This document shows positions 47,255 through 58,922 of a stretch of DNA of 64,000 bases, piece after piece. The number at the start of each line of letters is the position of its first letter. Positions within the stretch are counted from its first letter, which is position 1. Source of the stretch: Silene conica (taxonomy: Eukaryota; Streptophyta; Magnoliopsida; Caryophyllales; Caryophyllaceae); contig CM055318.2 of the NCBI GenBank assembly GCA_029255685.2, positions 31,918,001 through 31,982,000 on the forward strand, read 5' to 3'. The notes under the pieces were generated by a model. The model made no database searches. It was not told where the DNA came from and was given only the letters and a program-made list of their open reading frames with translations. The position numbers and the translations under genes are program-made.

Positions 47255-47852
47255 TAGAGTTATTTTCCGAAATAGGCAATTTTGAACAATTATTTAACGA
47301 AATAGGTTACTTTTCAAATTAATTACCGAAAATGGGACCACGTAGGATTGGGTTTCCCGAACCTCTGGCCAGAATCAAGTCGCCCAGCCGGAGAGCGACT
47401 TGACCCTTAGCAACCCAAACCCATATTGAATGAAATTAAAAAAAAAAACACATTAAGTCGCTCAGCCGGTGAGCGTTTTGACTTGGAGTAACCAACTACA
47501 ACCATCTTCTTTGCTCGACTAAAGCACAAAATCCCCAAATTACAAACCCTAAAAAATCGCCTTTCATCTTCTTTGCTAAAATATTCGGTTAATTTGATTA
47601 ATTATTATATTATTAGTCTCTAAGCATCATCAAAGAAGTATTCTTTGCCCAATTTTCATACATATTGAAGGTATTAACCATATCTTGCTTTGTTATATAG
47701 TTATTCATTTATATAGCTCTAGTTGTTAATTAGGTGATTGTTAGTGTTTGAGTTGAAGTTATTTGGTTTTAATTATAGAGAGAAGCCATTTTCCCTTATT
47801 GTGTTACTGGAATGGTGAAATTGTTGAAGGAGATGGTTGTGTAAGCTATGTT
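47255..47852 (+). pseudogene. MULE 5' end and transposase start (left of Copia-2)
   Basis: 47770-47852 encodes, in one frame, a CYWNGEIVEGDGCVSYV-type segment, typical of the start of plant MuDR-like transposases. It is interrupted at ATGTT (47848-47852) by Copia-2 and continues in the same frame at 56265. The sequence from about 47255 (ttttccgaaataggcaattt, aattaccgaaaatggg) may be the MULE terminal repeat; this part is a guess. Two related hairpin-like blocks (aagtcgcccagccgg / aagtcgctcagccgg) lie at about 47381 and 47456. Confidence 0.65.
47848..47852. repeat. Target-site duplication ATGTT (left copy)
   Basis: ATGTT before Copia-2 is repeated exactly at 56260-56264. Confidence 0.93.
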
Positions 47853-49003
47853 TGTTAGGTTCATATACCTATATAGTCATACTAGTTATTATTTATCATA
47901 TAAATTATAGATCTTTAGCATGCTTAACTAGTGATTATGACGAGATCAAGGAGTAAGAATAAGCTCCCTTACATTGGATATCTCGGCAAAATAAGGGCAC
48001 AAGTGAAGTCACCTTCTTCACTTGTTCTTGAGCTTAATGTGTGGATGATCCTCCTTGAACCTTCAAAGAGATGATGGCCTCCAAAAGATGAACACCAAGA
48101 CACACTAACTCTCAATGTTTGTATATTGTTTTGCTAGAACCAACACACAAGCTTACTAGATTGAATGAGGCACACGGCTAGGGTTATACAAGAAGGAATT
48201 ATTTTTCTTTCTTTTCTTATGTTTTTCTCTCACAAAAACAAAACCCTAGTTATGATTGAATGAATGTTGTGAGGAACAAAAACTCTCTTTTGTTGCCTCT
48301 TTTGCTTCGGCCGAGAGTGAGGTGAGAGTGCCCAATGGGTTGGCTCTCAATCCTCTCAAATGTCTCAAGCATGCTCCAACATATTAAATGCATGTCATCC
48401 TCATGTTCCTATTACATAATGTATTATGTAAAATGTGTATGTCTAAGTGTGACATATCACACGGTCATCATGACCAAAACGGATCATATCCGTGACTTGA
48501 CATTAGGATTATATTATTTACGTAGTTTAACATTTTAAACCTTTTATCGTAAATTAGTAATTAAATAATTTCATATAATTATTTAATCGCATTCTATAAC
48601 TACAACAATTGTAGTTTATTCGATTCATTCATTTTAATTATTATGTTTCATTAAACAATAATTGATAGTGATGACACTTCGATCACTAAAATAATTTACA
48701 ATCTTTATTATAAATTATCTCCTCTTTCCTTCACAATCTAGAAATGTATCAACTCGTATCAATATACAGTTGTTACATTTAATATTGAGATAGCTGTCCT
48801 AAAGGTGTGACCTAAAGGGATCAACTGGTCACCACCGTCATTACGACAGTAATGTCAAACTCTAGCAAGCCAATCATTACCGATTAATGTTGACCAGTTG
48901 ACTTATGATAAGAATCATCCCATGAATATTCTTTTATAGAGATTTGTCAATTAATAATATAATTGACGTGATCACATTATTGTCGAGGACACTTACTCCA
49001 ACA
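47853..49003 (-). repeat. Copia-2 3' LTR (left on this strand)
   Basis: TGTTAGGTTC...TACTCCAACA on this strand, 1151 bp, apparently identical to 55109-56259. The small open frame shared by both LTRs (48335-48538 and 55591-55794) is just LTR sequence. Confidence 0.95.
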
Positions 49004-49075
49004 ATCTCCCACTTGTCCTCACAAGTGTGGATCACCGATTCTCTTGTTCTATTACATCATCTCCCACTCAATGCA
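49004..49075 (-). promoter_or_regulatory. Copia-2 polypurine tract
   Basis: Minus-strand gaggacaagtgggagat immediately before the 3' LTR. A second gagtgggagatgatg tract lies about 60 bases upstream, echoing the repeated tracts of Copia-1. Confidence 0.85.
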
Positions 49076-49795
49076 AGGTGTCTTTCAGGTCGTACTTGCA
49101 CGTGATCAAATCAATAGTGGTTTTTCTCGACATGGAGTGTAACTGTTTGACCGGAATTATCTACCATAGACAGTCTCCGAGCGTGGCCACGCATTTTCAG
49201 TTCACTACTCCTCGAGTGGCCTTGAGATTTAAGATAACCCTGACAAGGGGCAGAACAATTTCTTTCCAACTGTTCTCCTTGGTCAACATCATCCATTGTG
49301 ACCCAAAATATATCCATTTGACCCCTTTTACGGAAGATCGTAGAATATAAATCAAAGTCATTCTGAATAACGTCACCTCTAGAGCAACCAGTCTCTAGTC
49401 TAAGAATCGACTCATAAGAATATATATAGCAGCTCTTGCCACGACCAGGCTTCATTGAATTCTAAAGAACTCTATAAGCGGTCACTGCCCGACACAAGTG
49501 TACTTTACAGTTGTCTATATGATCGACTAGTCATCCCTTATGACTCTATGGTGTAAGAACTCACCATCAATCGCATCATAATCTAGTCACTTCGAGACGT
49601 CACCTCATATAAGTGACTAGGGGCAATACTAAGTTAATCCAGTTCACTTGAACAGGGTTCAACAATTGTCCTACAATCCTGTTGGATTTAACAAAGTATA
49701 TAAAATAAACAAGTTGTATAAAACTTTAAATGATGAACGAGATTATCTTATATGAACGTAAAAACAACATTTTTCATTTCATATCGCATAATCGG
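49076..49795 (-). other. Copia-2 3' untranslated region
   Basis: About 0.7 kb between the ORF stop and the polypurine tract, with no coding sequence recognised on either strand. Confidence 0.6.
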
Positions 49796-52700
49796 TTACA
49801 CATTGGGTAAACTCTTAAGACCCATAGAACGAGCATGAGAATCATGCTTAGTCTGCGACAAGGGTTTGGTTAAAGGATCAGCCACATTATCGTCTGTCCC
49901 AACCTTACATATCGCTATTTCCTTCCTATCAATGAAATCCCGTATTACATGATATTTTCTTGGTACATGTCTAGACTTATTACTAGACTTCGGCTCCTTA
50001 GCCTGAAAGACAGCACCACTGTTATCACAGTACAGGGTGATAGGATCTTCAGCATTTGGAACTACTCTTAGTCCCTCGATAAATTGCCTTATCCATACTG
50101 CCTCTTTAGCAGCTTCTGATGCTGCGATGTACTCTGCTTCCGTTGTAGAATCCGCAACGACTGGTTCTTTGAAGCTCTTCCAACTAATGGCACCACCATT
50201 CAAGATAAAGACAAATCCAGCCTGGGATTTAAAATCGTCTTTATCTGTTTGGAAGCTTGCATCTGTGTAACCCTTTACACATAAATCTTCTTCCCCTCCA
50301 AACACTAAGTATGAATCCTTAGTTCTTCTTAAGTACTTAAGGATGTTCTTGACAGCAGTCCAGTGACTTTCACCTGGATTTGCTTGATATCTACTAGTTA
50401 TGCTCAAAGCATACGAGACATCAGGACGAGTGCATATCATGGCGTACATGATAGATCCCACGGCGGAAGCATAAGGGATCGTTTTCATGCGTTCAACATC
50501 TTTGGGCTCTGTGGGTGATTGAGACTTTCTCAATATAATGCCACTTCCCATGGGGATAAACCCTCTCTTGGAATTTCCCATGCTGAACCGTCGAAGAATC
50601 TTATCGATGTAAGGTTCTTGACTTAGTGCCAATATCCTCTTGGATCTATCTCTATAGATCCGGATACCTAATATGCATTGTGCATTTCCTAGATCTTTCA
50701 TCTGAAAATGGTTACCTAACCATCCTTTCACTGATGAAAGCATTGGAACATCATTTCCAATGAGCAGTATGTCATCCACATACAAGATCAGGAATACAAC
50801 ATTGCTCCCACTGAACTTCATATATAGACAAGGTTCCTCGACACTTCGAGTGAAACCATTTTCTTTTATGACTTCATTGAAGCGATGATTCCAACTCCTT
50901 GATGCTTGCTTAAGACCATAGATGGACTTCTTAAGCTTGCATACCTTGTTAGGATTTTTAGGATCTTCAAAACTTTCGGGTTGTATCATATACACATCCT
51001 CCTTTAAATGCCCATTTAAGAAGGCGGTTTTGACATCCATTTGCCACACTTCATAGTCATGAAATGCGGCAATCGCTAACATTATCCTAATGGATCTTAG
51101 CATGGCTACCGGAGCAAAGGTTTCATCATAATGAAGACCTTGGACTTGGGAAAAACCCTTAGCTACTAGCCTAGCTTTATAGACATCATCATGTCCTTCT
51201 ATGCCATTCTTCACCTTGAAGATCCACTTGCATTGGAGAGGTCTCATCTCCTTAGTCAAGTCTACCAAGTCCCATACTTGGTTTTGATGCATAGAATCCA
51301 TTTCAGATACCATGGCCTCATGCCATTTTATGGAGTCGGGACTAGAGATTGCAGCTTTGTAAGTGGTAGGCTCGTCACTTTCCAAAAGTAAAACGTCCAG
51401 GCTACCATCTTCCTCAATAAGTCCAACATACCTATCAGGTTGATGTGGGACCCTACTCGACCTCCTAGGTGGAATAGGTACCAAAGTGGATGAAGAAGGA
51501 ACATCTTCTTCAGTCTCAGCTTCAGTTTGTGGCTCTTGAACTTCTCGAACTTCATTAAGTTCAAAATTTCTCCCACTCTGTCTCTTAGAAATAAACTCCT
51601 TTTCTAAGAAAACAGCCTCAGAAGACACAAACACTTTGTTTTCTTGAGGTTTGTAAAAGTGGTAGCCACGAGAGGTGGTTGGATAACCAACAAATATGCA
51701 TTTTTCGGATCTTGGTGCGAGTTTGTCATCGTTTTTCGACTTGACATAAGCATCGCACCCCCATATCTTCATATAGGATAAGTTGGGAACCTTTCCTTTC
51801 CACATCTCATATGGAGTCTTATCGGTCGCTTTCGTTGGACTATTGTTCAACGATTTGATGGCGGTGAGGATCGCAAATCCCCAAAATGAATTGGGTAAAT
51901 TAGTTTGGCTCATCATTGATCGGACCATATCTAATAAGGTTCGATTCCTCCTTTCAGCCACACCATTAAGTTGTGGTGTTCCTGCAGGTGAAAGTTGTGA
52001 CACAATGCCACATTTCTTTAGATGTGAATCAAATTCATTACTAAGATATTCTCCACCACGATCGGATCGTAATGTTTTAATCTTCCTATCGAGTTGGTTC
52101 TCTACTTCATTCTGAAATTCTTTGAATTTCGTAAAAGCTTCACTCTTATGCTTCATTAAGTAGATATACCCATATCTACTTAAATCATCGGTGAAGGTGA
52201 TGAAATAGTCATAGTTGCCTCTAGCGGTGATAGATAATGGTCCGCATACATCCGTATGTATAAGTCCCAATAACTCACTTGCTCGTGTCCCTTTACCACT
52301 AAAGGGGTTACGAGTCATCTTCCCTAGAAGGCAAGCCTCGCATGTTCCATAAGATTCATATTCGAATGGTTTGATTAAGTTGGTCTTTACCAATCTTTTA
52401 ATGCGATTTTCATTTATGTGACCAAGTCGACAATGCCAAACATATAATTCATTTGGATCATTTGTTTTAATTCTTTTGTTATTGACGTTGTAGACATTAT
52501 TAGACGAGTCGGAAGTTTCCAAAACATAAATTCCATTAATAGAATTGGCACGGCCAACTACCATGTCATTCTTTGAAATTACACAACAATTGTTTTTAAT
52601 GGAAAAATCATATCCTTCAATGTCTAACATTGCGACAGAAATAATGTTTTTGGAAAGAGACGGTACAAAATAACAATTATTGAGTTTGAGCTCATATCCA

Positions 52701-53311
52701 CTCGTCAAGGCAAGAGTGCAAGTTCCTTTTGAAGTGGCCGCTACCCGAGCTCCATTTCCAAGTCGGAGATCCATATCACCCTTGTCTACCTTCTCCACTT
52801 CTCTTAAACCCTGCAAACGATTACAAAGGTGAGAACCACATCCGGTATCCAATACCCATGATGTGTTGGATGTAAAATTTATGTCAATAACAAAAATTTC
52901 AGATTTGGAATTACCTAACGGGATCACAAGACCTTCTTGGATATGACGTAAGTACTTGGGGCAATTCCTCCTCCAATGGCCCATGACACTACAATAGTGG
53001 CATCGCCCTTTCTCTAACTTTCTCTTCTTCCTTTTATTCTTTGCAAGACCTTTCTTGCTAGAACTCCCACTAGCTTCATCATAAGCTCTTTCCTTCAAGT
53101 ATAAGGCGTCCATTTCTTCATTTAGCTCATCTATATAAGCCGTGTCAAGAAATGAACCTTTGGGAGGTGGGAGAGAAGAAATGAAGTTAATACTGCCATC
53201 CGGACCCGTTCCGAAATGAACTTCTCTAGTAGTATCAATGTTGTTTTGGTTGCAAATATCGTCGAAAACATTATGACAAGAATCAATAGTGATAGGGTTG
53301 AATGAATCCAT
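49796..53311 (-). CDS. Copia-2 polyprotein: zinc knuckle, protease, integrase, RT, RNase H; no capsid
   Basis: 1171 residues, uninterrupted. Residues 1-85 match no domain I know and include acidic and Ser-rich stretches. A basic run (about 86-103) precedes a CCHC knuckle (CHYCSVMGHWRRNC, 104-117). The protease motif LDTGCGSH follows at 154-161. The integrase zinc domain (HCRLGH...CEAC) and core come next (HTDVCGP, LRSDRGGEY, AERRNRT with the Glu). The RT carries YVDDILLIGND, and RNase H carries YTDASF, STTEAEY and YCDNSGA. All catalytic residues I can check are present. The capsid (UBN2-type) domain of Copia-1 has no counterpart here or upstream. The ATG at 53309-53311 is the only reasonable start. 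Confidence 0.93.
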   Translation of the reverse strand: MDSFNPITIDSCHNVFDDICNQNNIDTTREVHFGTGPDGSINFISSLPPPKGSFLDTAYIDELNEEMDALYLKERAYDEASGSSSKKGLAKNKRKKRKLEKGRCHYCSVMGHWRRNCPKYLRHIQEGLVIPLGNSKSEIFVIDINFTSNTSWVLDTGCGSHLCNRLQGLREVEKVDKGDMDLRLGNGARVAATSKGTCTLALTSGYELKLNNCYFVPSLSKNIISVAMLDIEGYDFSIKNNCCVISKNDMVVGRANSINGIYVLETSDSSNNVYNVNNKRIKTNDPNELYVWHCRLGHINENRIKRLVKTNLIKPFEYESYGTCEACLLGKMTRNPFSGKGTRASELLGLIHTDVCGPLSITARGNYDYFITFTDDLSRYGYIYLMKHKSEAFTKFKEFQNEVENQLDRKIKTLRSDRGGEYLSNEFDSHLKKCGIVSQLSPAGTPQLNGVAERRNRTLLDMVRSMMSQTNLPNSFWGFAILTAIKSLNNSPTKATDKTPYEMWKGKVPNLSYMKIWGCDAYVKSKNDDKLAPRSEKCIFVGYPTTSRGYHFYKPQENKVFVSSEAVFLEKEFISKRQSGRNFELNEVREVQEPQTEAETEEDVPSSSTLVPIPPRRSSRVPHQPDRYVGLIEEDGSLDVLLLESDEPTTYKAAISSPDSIKWHEAMVSEMDSMHQNQVWDLVDLTKEMRPLQCKWIFKVKNGIEGHDDVYKARLVAKGFSQVQGLHYDETFAPVAMLRSIRIMLAIAAFHDYEVWQMDVKTAFLNGHLKEDVYMIQPESFEDPKNPNKVCKLKKSIYGLKQASRSWNHRFNEVIKENGFTRSVEEPCLYMKFSGSNVVFLILYVDDILLIGNDVPMLSSVKGWLGNHFQMKDLGNAQCILGIRIYRDRSKRILALSQEPYIDKILRRFSMGNSKRGFIPMGSGIILRKSQSPTEPKDVERMKTIPYASAVGSIMYAMICTRPDVSYALSITSRYQANPGESHWTAVKNILKYLRRTKDSYLVFGGEEDLCVKGYTDASFQTDKDDFKSQAGFVFILNGGAISWKSFKEPVVADSTTEAEYIAASEAAKEAVWIRQFIEGLRVVPNAEDPITLYCDNSGAVFQAKEPKSSNKSRHVPRKYHVIRDFIDRKEIAICKVGTDDNVADPLTKPLSQTKHDSHARSMGLKSLPNV

Positions 53312-55094
53312 TGCGATAAAATAACTACAAAAACGGAAATGAAGGAAAATTAATGTTCATCATTAAAAACTTGTTAAACGTTTTAAACAAGTTGAGTATT
53401 TACTTAACGATCTCTTACACAATTAAGTAAATAAACCCGAGACCCAAACCCATACTAATCCGGGCACGGTGTAGCCGATTCAACCCGTATTGGTATAATT
53501 TGGTGGATTAACCCTTTAATCGGTTCTACTCTTAGAACTCTCGGTCGACAATTTTCTCAAAATTATCTATAGCCCGAACTTATTGCAACTACGGTTACGA
53601 ATACCTTCGTTGAGATCGACCAAATTTCAAGGTGTAATCGTCATTACCCCACTTACCCAACGTGACAATTTTAGTACCCCGGTTTAGCCGAGCCTACATA
53701 TTTGTGAAGAAGGGATTCATGGGTCCATACTCTTTGGTAAGGCTAAGTCTCAATATTTTAAACGTAAGAGATCTTATCAATTATTATCTATCTCCTTTTA
53801 AGTGAACTAATTTAGGTGAATTATCGATAATAAAAATGATACGTTGAAGACCCGATACTCGATATGCATGATATGTTAATGGCGATTTGGCTATGCATGC
53901 AACATATTAAAACAAAATAAAGCAAACGATAAATTCCTAGTATGGCCTTATCCTAGAAAAGAAATAACAAGAGTACAAATTCGGAAACCAACTCCTTTGG
54001 TCCCTTGATCTTGACGAGGCACGCAAATTGAGGCAAACACCGTCTTGATCGGAACTCCTTTCCGAATGGCACCGTCTTCAAGGAACTCCGGATTTTACAA
54101 ATATTACAACTTTTCTAGTCTACTTTATACATTATAAAATAGAAATAAATTACAATTGGGTGATACGAGATCACAAAATTACAACCGAATTGGTAACCCC
54201 TTACATTACGGGAAATACCAATTTAAAACTAAGGCCATACTAGAATAATTACATGATTCAAAATTATGCAATATAAAATGACATTCATAAGGAAAACGCA
54301 GCAATATAACATGTTATAAATATGTTCATTTTAATGCCAAATCGCCCTAATAACTCTTTATGTCGAAATTAACCCGGTTTTATGAGATTTTAGCATTTTT
54401 AACTCTTTTAAAAAAGCAAAAAATTAAAACATACACAACTTATGTTCTAAATAATATCCTAACACATTTTAGGATTCAAAATTAGTCATAAATAATTTTG
54501 ATAATAATTAACATTTTAATTATTTTAACATCGTTCATAATGCCTTTTAAAAATGTATAACATTTACAAATTAAATCCAAACAATTATAAAAATTCGAAA
54601 TTTTGGATTTTCATTTTCACTAACATTCTGAAAATATTACTTTAATATTTATAATGTAAAAATATTGGTCATTTTATCCGAAATCAATTTCGAAATATCA
54701 TATATAAATGGCCAAATTACCTCTTTTTACGATTTTAACAATTAAATCATAAAACATGCTATACAAAATCATATTGTACCAAAATTTTACATACATTAAG
54801 TAAAATTAGCATGTGAGGTCGTGTGAAAATTACAAGGCTAGAAACATTTTCTTTCTATTTTAATCATTTAACTCGATTTTGTCATAAAAATGCATTTAAA
54901 CGATTAAAATTCTTATTATGAACAATATTTTAAATCTCATAAATTATCATATAACCTAAAAACATTTTAGGACCAGATTTAATATACATGCCAAAAATTC
55001 GAGTGATATATATAAGGGTCTTGAAATATTAGTTTTGTTTTAAGTCTCAAAAACTCGGAAAAACTATAAACCGATTAAGCATGCAACAACAAGT
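53312..55094 (-). other. Copia-2 leader, no capsid gene
   Basis: About 1.8 kb of AT-rich sequence between primer-binding site and ORF. No gag-like frame on the minus strand. A piece near 53710-53730 (minus strand catgaatcccttcttcac) matches the Copia-1 leader. Confidence 0.7.
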
Positions 55095-55106
55095 GCTCTG
55101 ATACCA
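55095..55106 (-). other. Copia-2 primer-binding site (initiator tRNA-Met)
   Basis: Minus-strand TGGTATCAGAGC, two bases from the 5' LTR. Confidence 0.92.
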
Positions 55107-55108
55107 AT

Positions 55109-56259
55109 TGTTAGGTTCATATACCTATATAGTCATACTAGTTATTATTTATCATATAAATTATAGATCTTTAGCATGCTTAACTAGTGATTATGACGAG
55201 ATCAAGGAGTAAGAATAAGCTCCCTTACATTGGATATCTCGGCAAAATAAGGGCACAAGTGAAGTCACCTTCTTCACTTGTTCTTGAGCTTAATGTGTGG
55301 ATGATCCTCCTTGAACCTTCAAAGAGATGATGGCCTCCAAAAGATGAACACCAAGACACACTAACTCTCAATGTTTGTATATTGTTTTGCTAGAACCAAC
55401 ACACAAGCTTACTAGATTGAATGAGGCACACGGCTAGGGTTATACAAGAAGGAATTATTTTTCTTTCTTTTCTTATGTTTTTCTCTCACAAAAACAAAAC
55501 CCTAGTTATGATTGAATGAATGTTGTGAGGAACAAAAACTCTCTTTTGTTGCCTCTTTTGCTTCGGCCGAGAGTGAGGTGAGAGTGCCCAATGGGTTGGC
55601 TCTCAATCCTCTCAAATGTCTCAAGCATGCTCCAACATATTAAATGCATGTCATCCTCATGTTCCTATTACATAATGTATTATGTAAAATGTGTATGTCT
55701 AAGTGTGACATATCACACGGTCATCATGACCAAAACGGATCATATCCGTGACTTGACATTAGGATTATATTATTTACGTAGTTTAACATTTTAAACCTTT
55801 TATCGTAAATTAGTAATTAAATAATTTCATATAATTATTTAATCGCATTCTATAACTACAACAATTGTAGTTTATTCGATTCATTCATTTTAATTATTAT
55901 GTTTCATTAAACAATAATTGATAGTGATGACACTTCGATCACTAAAATAATTTACAATCTTTATTATAAATTATCTCCTCTTTCCTTCACAATCTAGAAA
56001 TGTATCAACTCGTATCAATATACAGTTGTTACATTTAATATTGAGATAGCTGTCCTAAAGGTGTGACCTAAAGGGATCAACTGGTCACCACCGTCATTAC
56101 GACAGTAATGTCAAACTCTAGCAAGCCAATCATTACCGATTAATGTTGACCAGTTGACTTATGATAAGAATCATCCCATGAATATTCTTTTATAGAGATT
56201 TGTCAATTAATAATATAATTGACGTGATCACATTATTGTCGAGGACACTTACTCCAACA
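55109..56259 (-). repeat. Copia-2 5' LTR (right on this strand)
   Basis: 1151 bp, apparently identical to 47853-49003. Confidence 0.95.
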
Positions 56260-57000
56260 ATGTTGGTGGGAATGAGTGTTTTATTTTTGCTAATAGCAAT
56301 ATGAGCTTCAATGTTCTCCTTAAAGAAGTATACACAACAATTGGGGTTGATAGAAGTAAGTTTAAATTAGTATTGAAAATGAAATTTCCGAGTCTTGGAT
56401 GTTTTAAGGTAGTTTTCCTCAATAATGATCATTCTCTACAAGCAATGTGGGCTAATGTATGTCATTCTAAGGCGAGATCTATGGATATTTATGTTGAGTT
56501 GATACCAATTCAAGAAGCTCAAGTGTGTAATGCAAATGTAGTACAATGTTTATTTATCAATAATTTCTTGTCACCCACACACAATGTAGCAGAAGGGAGT
56601 GATGATCGATATATATGTGTCATTGTTAACAAATAATATTGGAGTAGAGATAGGTAATGGTAATATTGAAGGGGATGAAGTTGAGGATGATGTTGATCTA
56701 AGATTAGAGAATCCTAGTGATGAGGATGAGGATGATGAGGAGGATGACATTGATCTTGTGACTCAAACCGCTCCAAATCCCGAATTCACTAGTATTTCTA
56801 AGTTTGATGAACAAGGTGGGGATAATTGGGCTAATTGGGAAAATGCAATTCTATATGATGTTCGTGGAGAGTTTTCTATTGGTGATCCGAATATGGATAG
56901 GACATTAATTCGTAATTTTAATCAAGGATCGTTGAGGCAAATTATATTAGCTATTTTGACATTAATTATCGTATGACTAGTATTTTGTCTAATAAAGATT
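56260..57000 (+). pseudogene. MULE transposase, N-terminal part (right of Copia-2)
   Basis: It continues the frame from 47852 through NECFIFANSNMSFNVLLKE to an N-terminal domain ending near 56636. A frameshift is followed by a strongly acidic linker (56660-56760, many Asp/Glu) and a segment with NWANWENAI. Such N-terminal plus acidic-linker regions precede the zinc and catalytic domains in plant MuDR-like transposases. It is interrupted at AGATT (56996-57000) by a solo LTR. Confidence 0.75.
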
Positions 57001-57890
57001 TGTTGGGCTTTACGACCATGGTCTAATAAGATGATCAAGAATCAAATCAAGTCGAAGGGAAGCGGAGCTTGGGTGGACGGTCCACCTTGGGAAAGCGCGG
57101 CCCACGGCCTGGCGTGTGCTCGGACACGGCCTGGCGTGTGCTCGGTCATCAAGTATGATGGCTCGGCCATTTTGGGTTCCTATTAGGCATTGAAGTATTT
57201 TTATCTTTTATGTTATTTTTATAAGTTGTTATCTTTTATTAGTTTATTATGATTAGTTATTAGTTAGTTAAGGTAGTTACTAGTTTGTTACAAGTTGTTA
57301 CAAGTTAGTTATTACCTAGCTAGTTAGTTATCTTAAGGTTGTTAGGATTAGTTATTTAATTCTTTAATAGCCTAAGATATAGTTTGTTTTAATAAGGATT
57401 ATTTAAATCCATTAAGATAGGTTTAGGACTCCCAATTCAAGAAAGAATTGTAGGAGGCGTGTGGGTGTGTTGGGACGTGTGCCATCATCTATTTATAGGG
57501 CACATTGTTCTCTTTTGTTATTCATTCAATTATTCAAGTTATAAAAATTTACAAGTTTTCTTTTAAGCAATACTTAAAGAATCCAGAACTCATCGCGTGT
57601 TGATCCGAACCGTTAGTATTTGTCGCGTTTCAAATATTAGCACGAGTTACGAACTATAGGTCTAGGGAGTAATTCACCATTGTTTATCCTATAGGTCTAG
57701 GGCATAAAAATATCCTTCTACCTTGGAGATTCACCTCAAGACCGCCATAAATATAACCCACCACCATCACCACCGACGGACCACCACCACGACGCCATTC
57801 ATCATCACCACCGTCCATCTTCAGCGTTCTTAGTTATTCAAGATTCAAGAAAGATCGTTACATACATTGCCTAAATTGCTAATTCATTCA
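57001..57890 (+). mobile_element. Solo LTR, 890 bp
   Basis: TGTTGGGCTTTACG...TAATTCATTCA, flanked by an exact AGATT duplication (56996-57000 and 57891-57895). A TATTTATAGGG TATA-like site near 57490 suggests plus orientation. It includes a tandem 22-bp duplication (acggcctggcgtgtgctcgg) near 57105-57150. It sits inside the MULE gene. Confidence 0.82.
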
Positions 57891-58922
57891 AGATTGTTCT
57901 TAAAGATTCCAAGAAGCTTTCGCGGACGATTTCTTTGTCAAGAATTCGTATCAATTGATCAATCATTTCCTAACAAAAGATCTTTGACGGATGTAGTTAC
58001 ATCCTATAACTTAAGGGTAAACCAAAGTTTCAAAATTCATGAGTCAAAACCTCACACAATAACATACAAATGTGGTAGAAGTCATGTGGCATGTAAGTGG
58101 ACGTTAAGAGCCAATCAAAAAAGTGTGGTTTCTGAAGCATTTACTATTGTGAGGTACAATGGTAGCCATGAGTCGTCATGTTTGGGAGATACAATGCCAA
58201 TAGACCACCGAAACTTGAGAAGAACTTACATTAGTAATGCCATTAGAAATATTGTGGAGGCAGATTGGGGATTGACGGTTAATGCTATAATTGAAATAAT
58301 AGTTGACAAATTTAACTACAAGATCACTTATATGAAGGCATGGAAAGCGAAACAAAAGGCTATGGCCGACATATTTGGTGATTGGGAGTTGTCGTATCAG
58401 TTGCTTCCTAGATACTTTGAAGCTTTGAAGGAAGCTAATCCCGGTACAGTTGTTCAATTTGTAAATTTTCCAACGGCTGACCCGAACGTAGTCATATTTG
58501 GTCGGGTGTTTTGGGCTTTTGGAGCATCAATCAAGGGTTTTCATCATTGTCGTCCTATAAGTATAATTGATGGAACTCATTTATATGGCAAGTATAAAGG
58601 AGTGCTCATGATTGCCATGAGTGTTGATGCTAATGATCAACTATATCCTCTTGCTTTTGCCATAGTTGAATCGGAGAGTACGGAGACATGGACATGGTTT
58701 TTGGCATGCATAAGATGTTTGGTTACACAACGAACTGGGCTTTGTGTAATATCTGATAGACATCCAGGCATCATGAAAGCTATGAATCAAGAGAGGAACG
58801 AGTGGGTGGAACCATATGCATATCATAGATTTTGTATAAGACATCATGCATCCAATATCAACACGAAATACAAAAATACGACCTTGAAAGACTTATTTAG
58901 TTGGACAGTGATAGTGGAGTTT
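57891..58922 (+). pseudogene. MULE transposase, zinc-knuckle-like and catalytic region
   Basis: Read from about 57928: a KRSLTDVVTSYNLRVNQSF segment and a C/H-rich segment (YKCGRSHVACKWTLRA), then the MULE transposase domain. That domain contains SIIDGTHLYGKYKGVLM with the first Asp, then LAFAIVESEST, then VISDRHPGI with the second Asp. A His/Cys segment (YHRFCIRHHASN) follows. It ends at about 58915, where the Athila LTR begins, so the third acidic residue and the SWIM zinc finger are missing. Frame breaks in the preceding part and three insertions show the gene is dead. Confidence 0.88.

Larger units (their letters stand above)
47853..56259 (-). mobile_element. Copia-2, complete recent Ty1/copia element (8407 bp)
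   Basis: Its two LTRs have exactly equal length (1151 bp) and I see no difference between them. It has ATGTT duplications, a primer-binding site at 55095-55106 on the minus strand, and a purine tract at 49004-49022. One uninterrupted 1171-codon minus-strand ORF lies between. It is inserted in the MULE transposase pseudogene. By its LTRs it is the youngest insertion in the window. Confidence 0.96.

Noticed and set aside
48335..48538. Duplicated small gene identical to 55591-55794
   Set aside because: Both lie at the same place in the two LTRs of Copia-2; the identity is that of the LTRs.
49111..49455. Minus-strand open frame next to Copia-2 pol as an extra gene
   Set aside because: It lies in the 3' untranslated region of Copia-2, has no recognisable domain, and no counterpart frame is evident in Copia-1.
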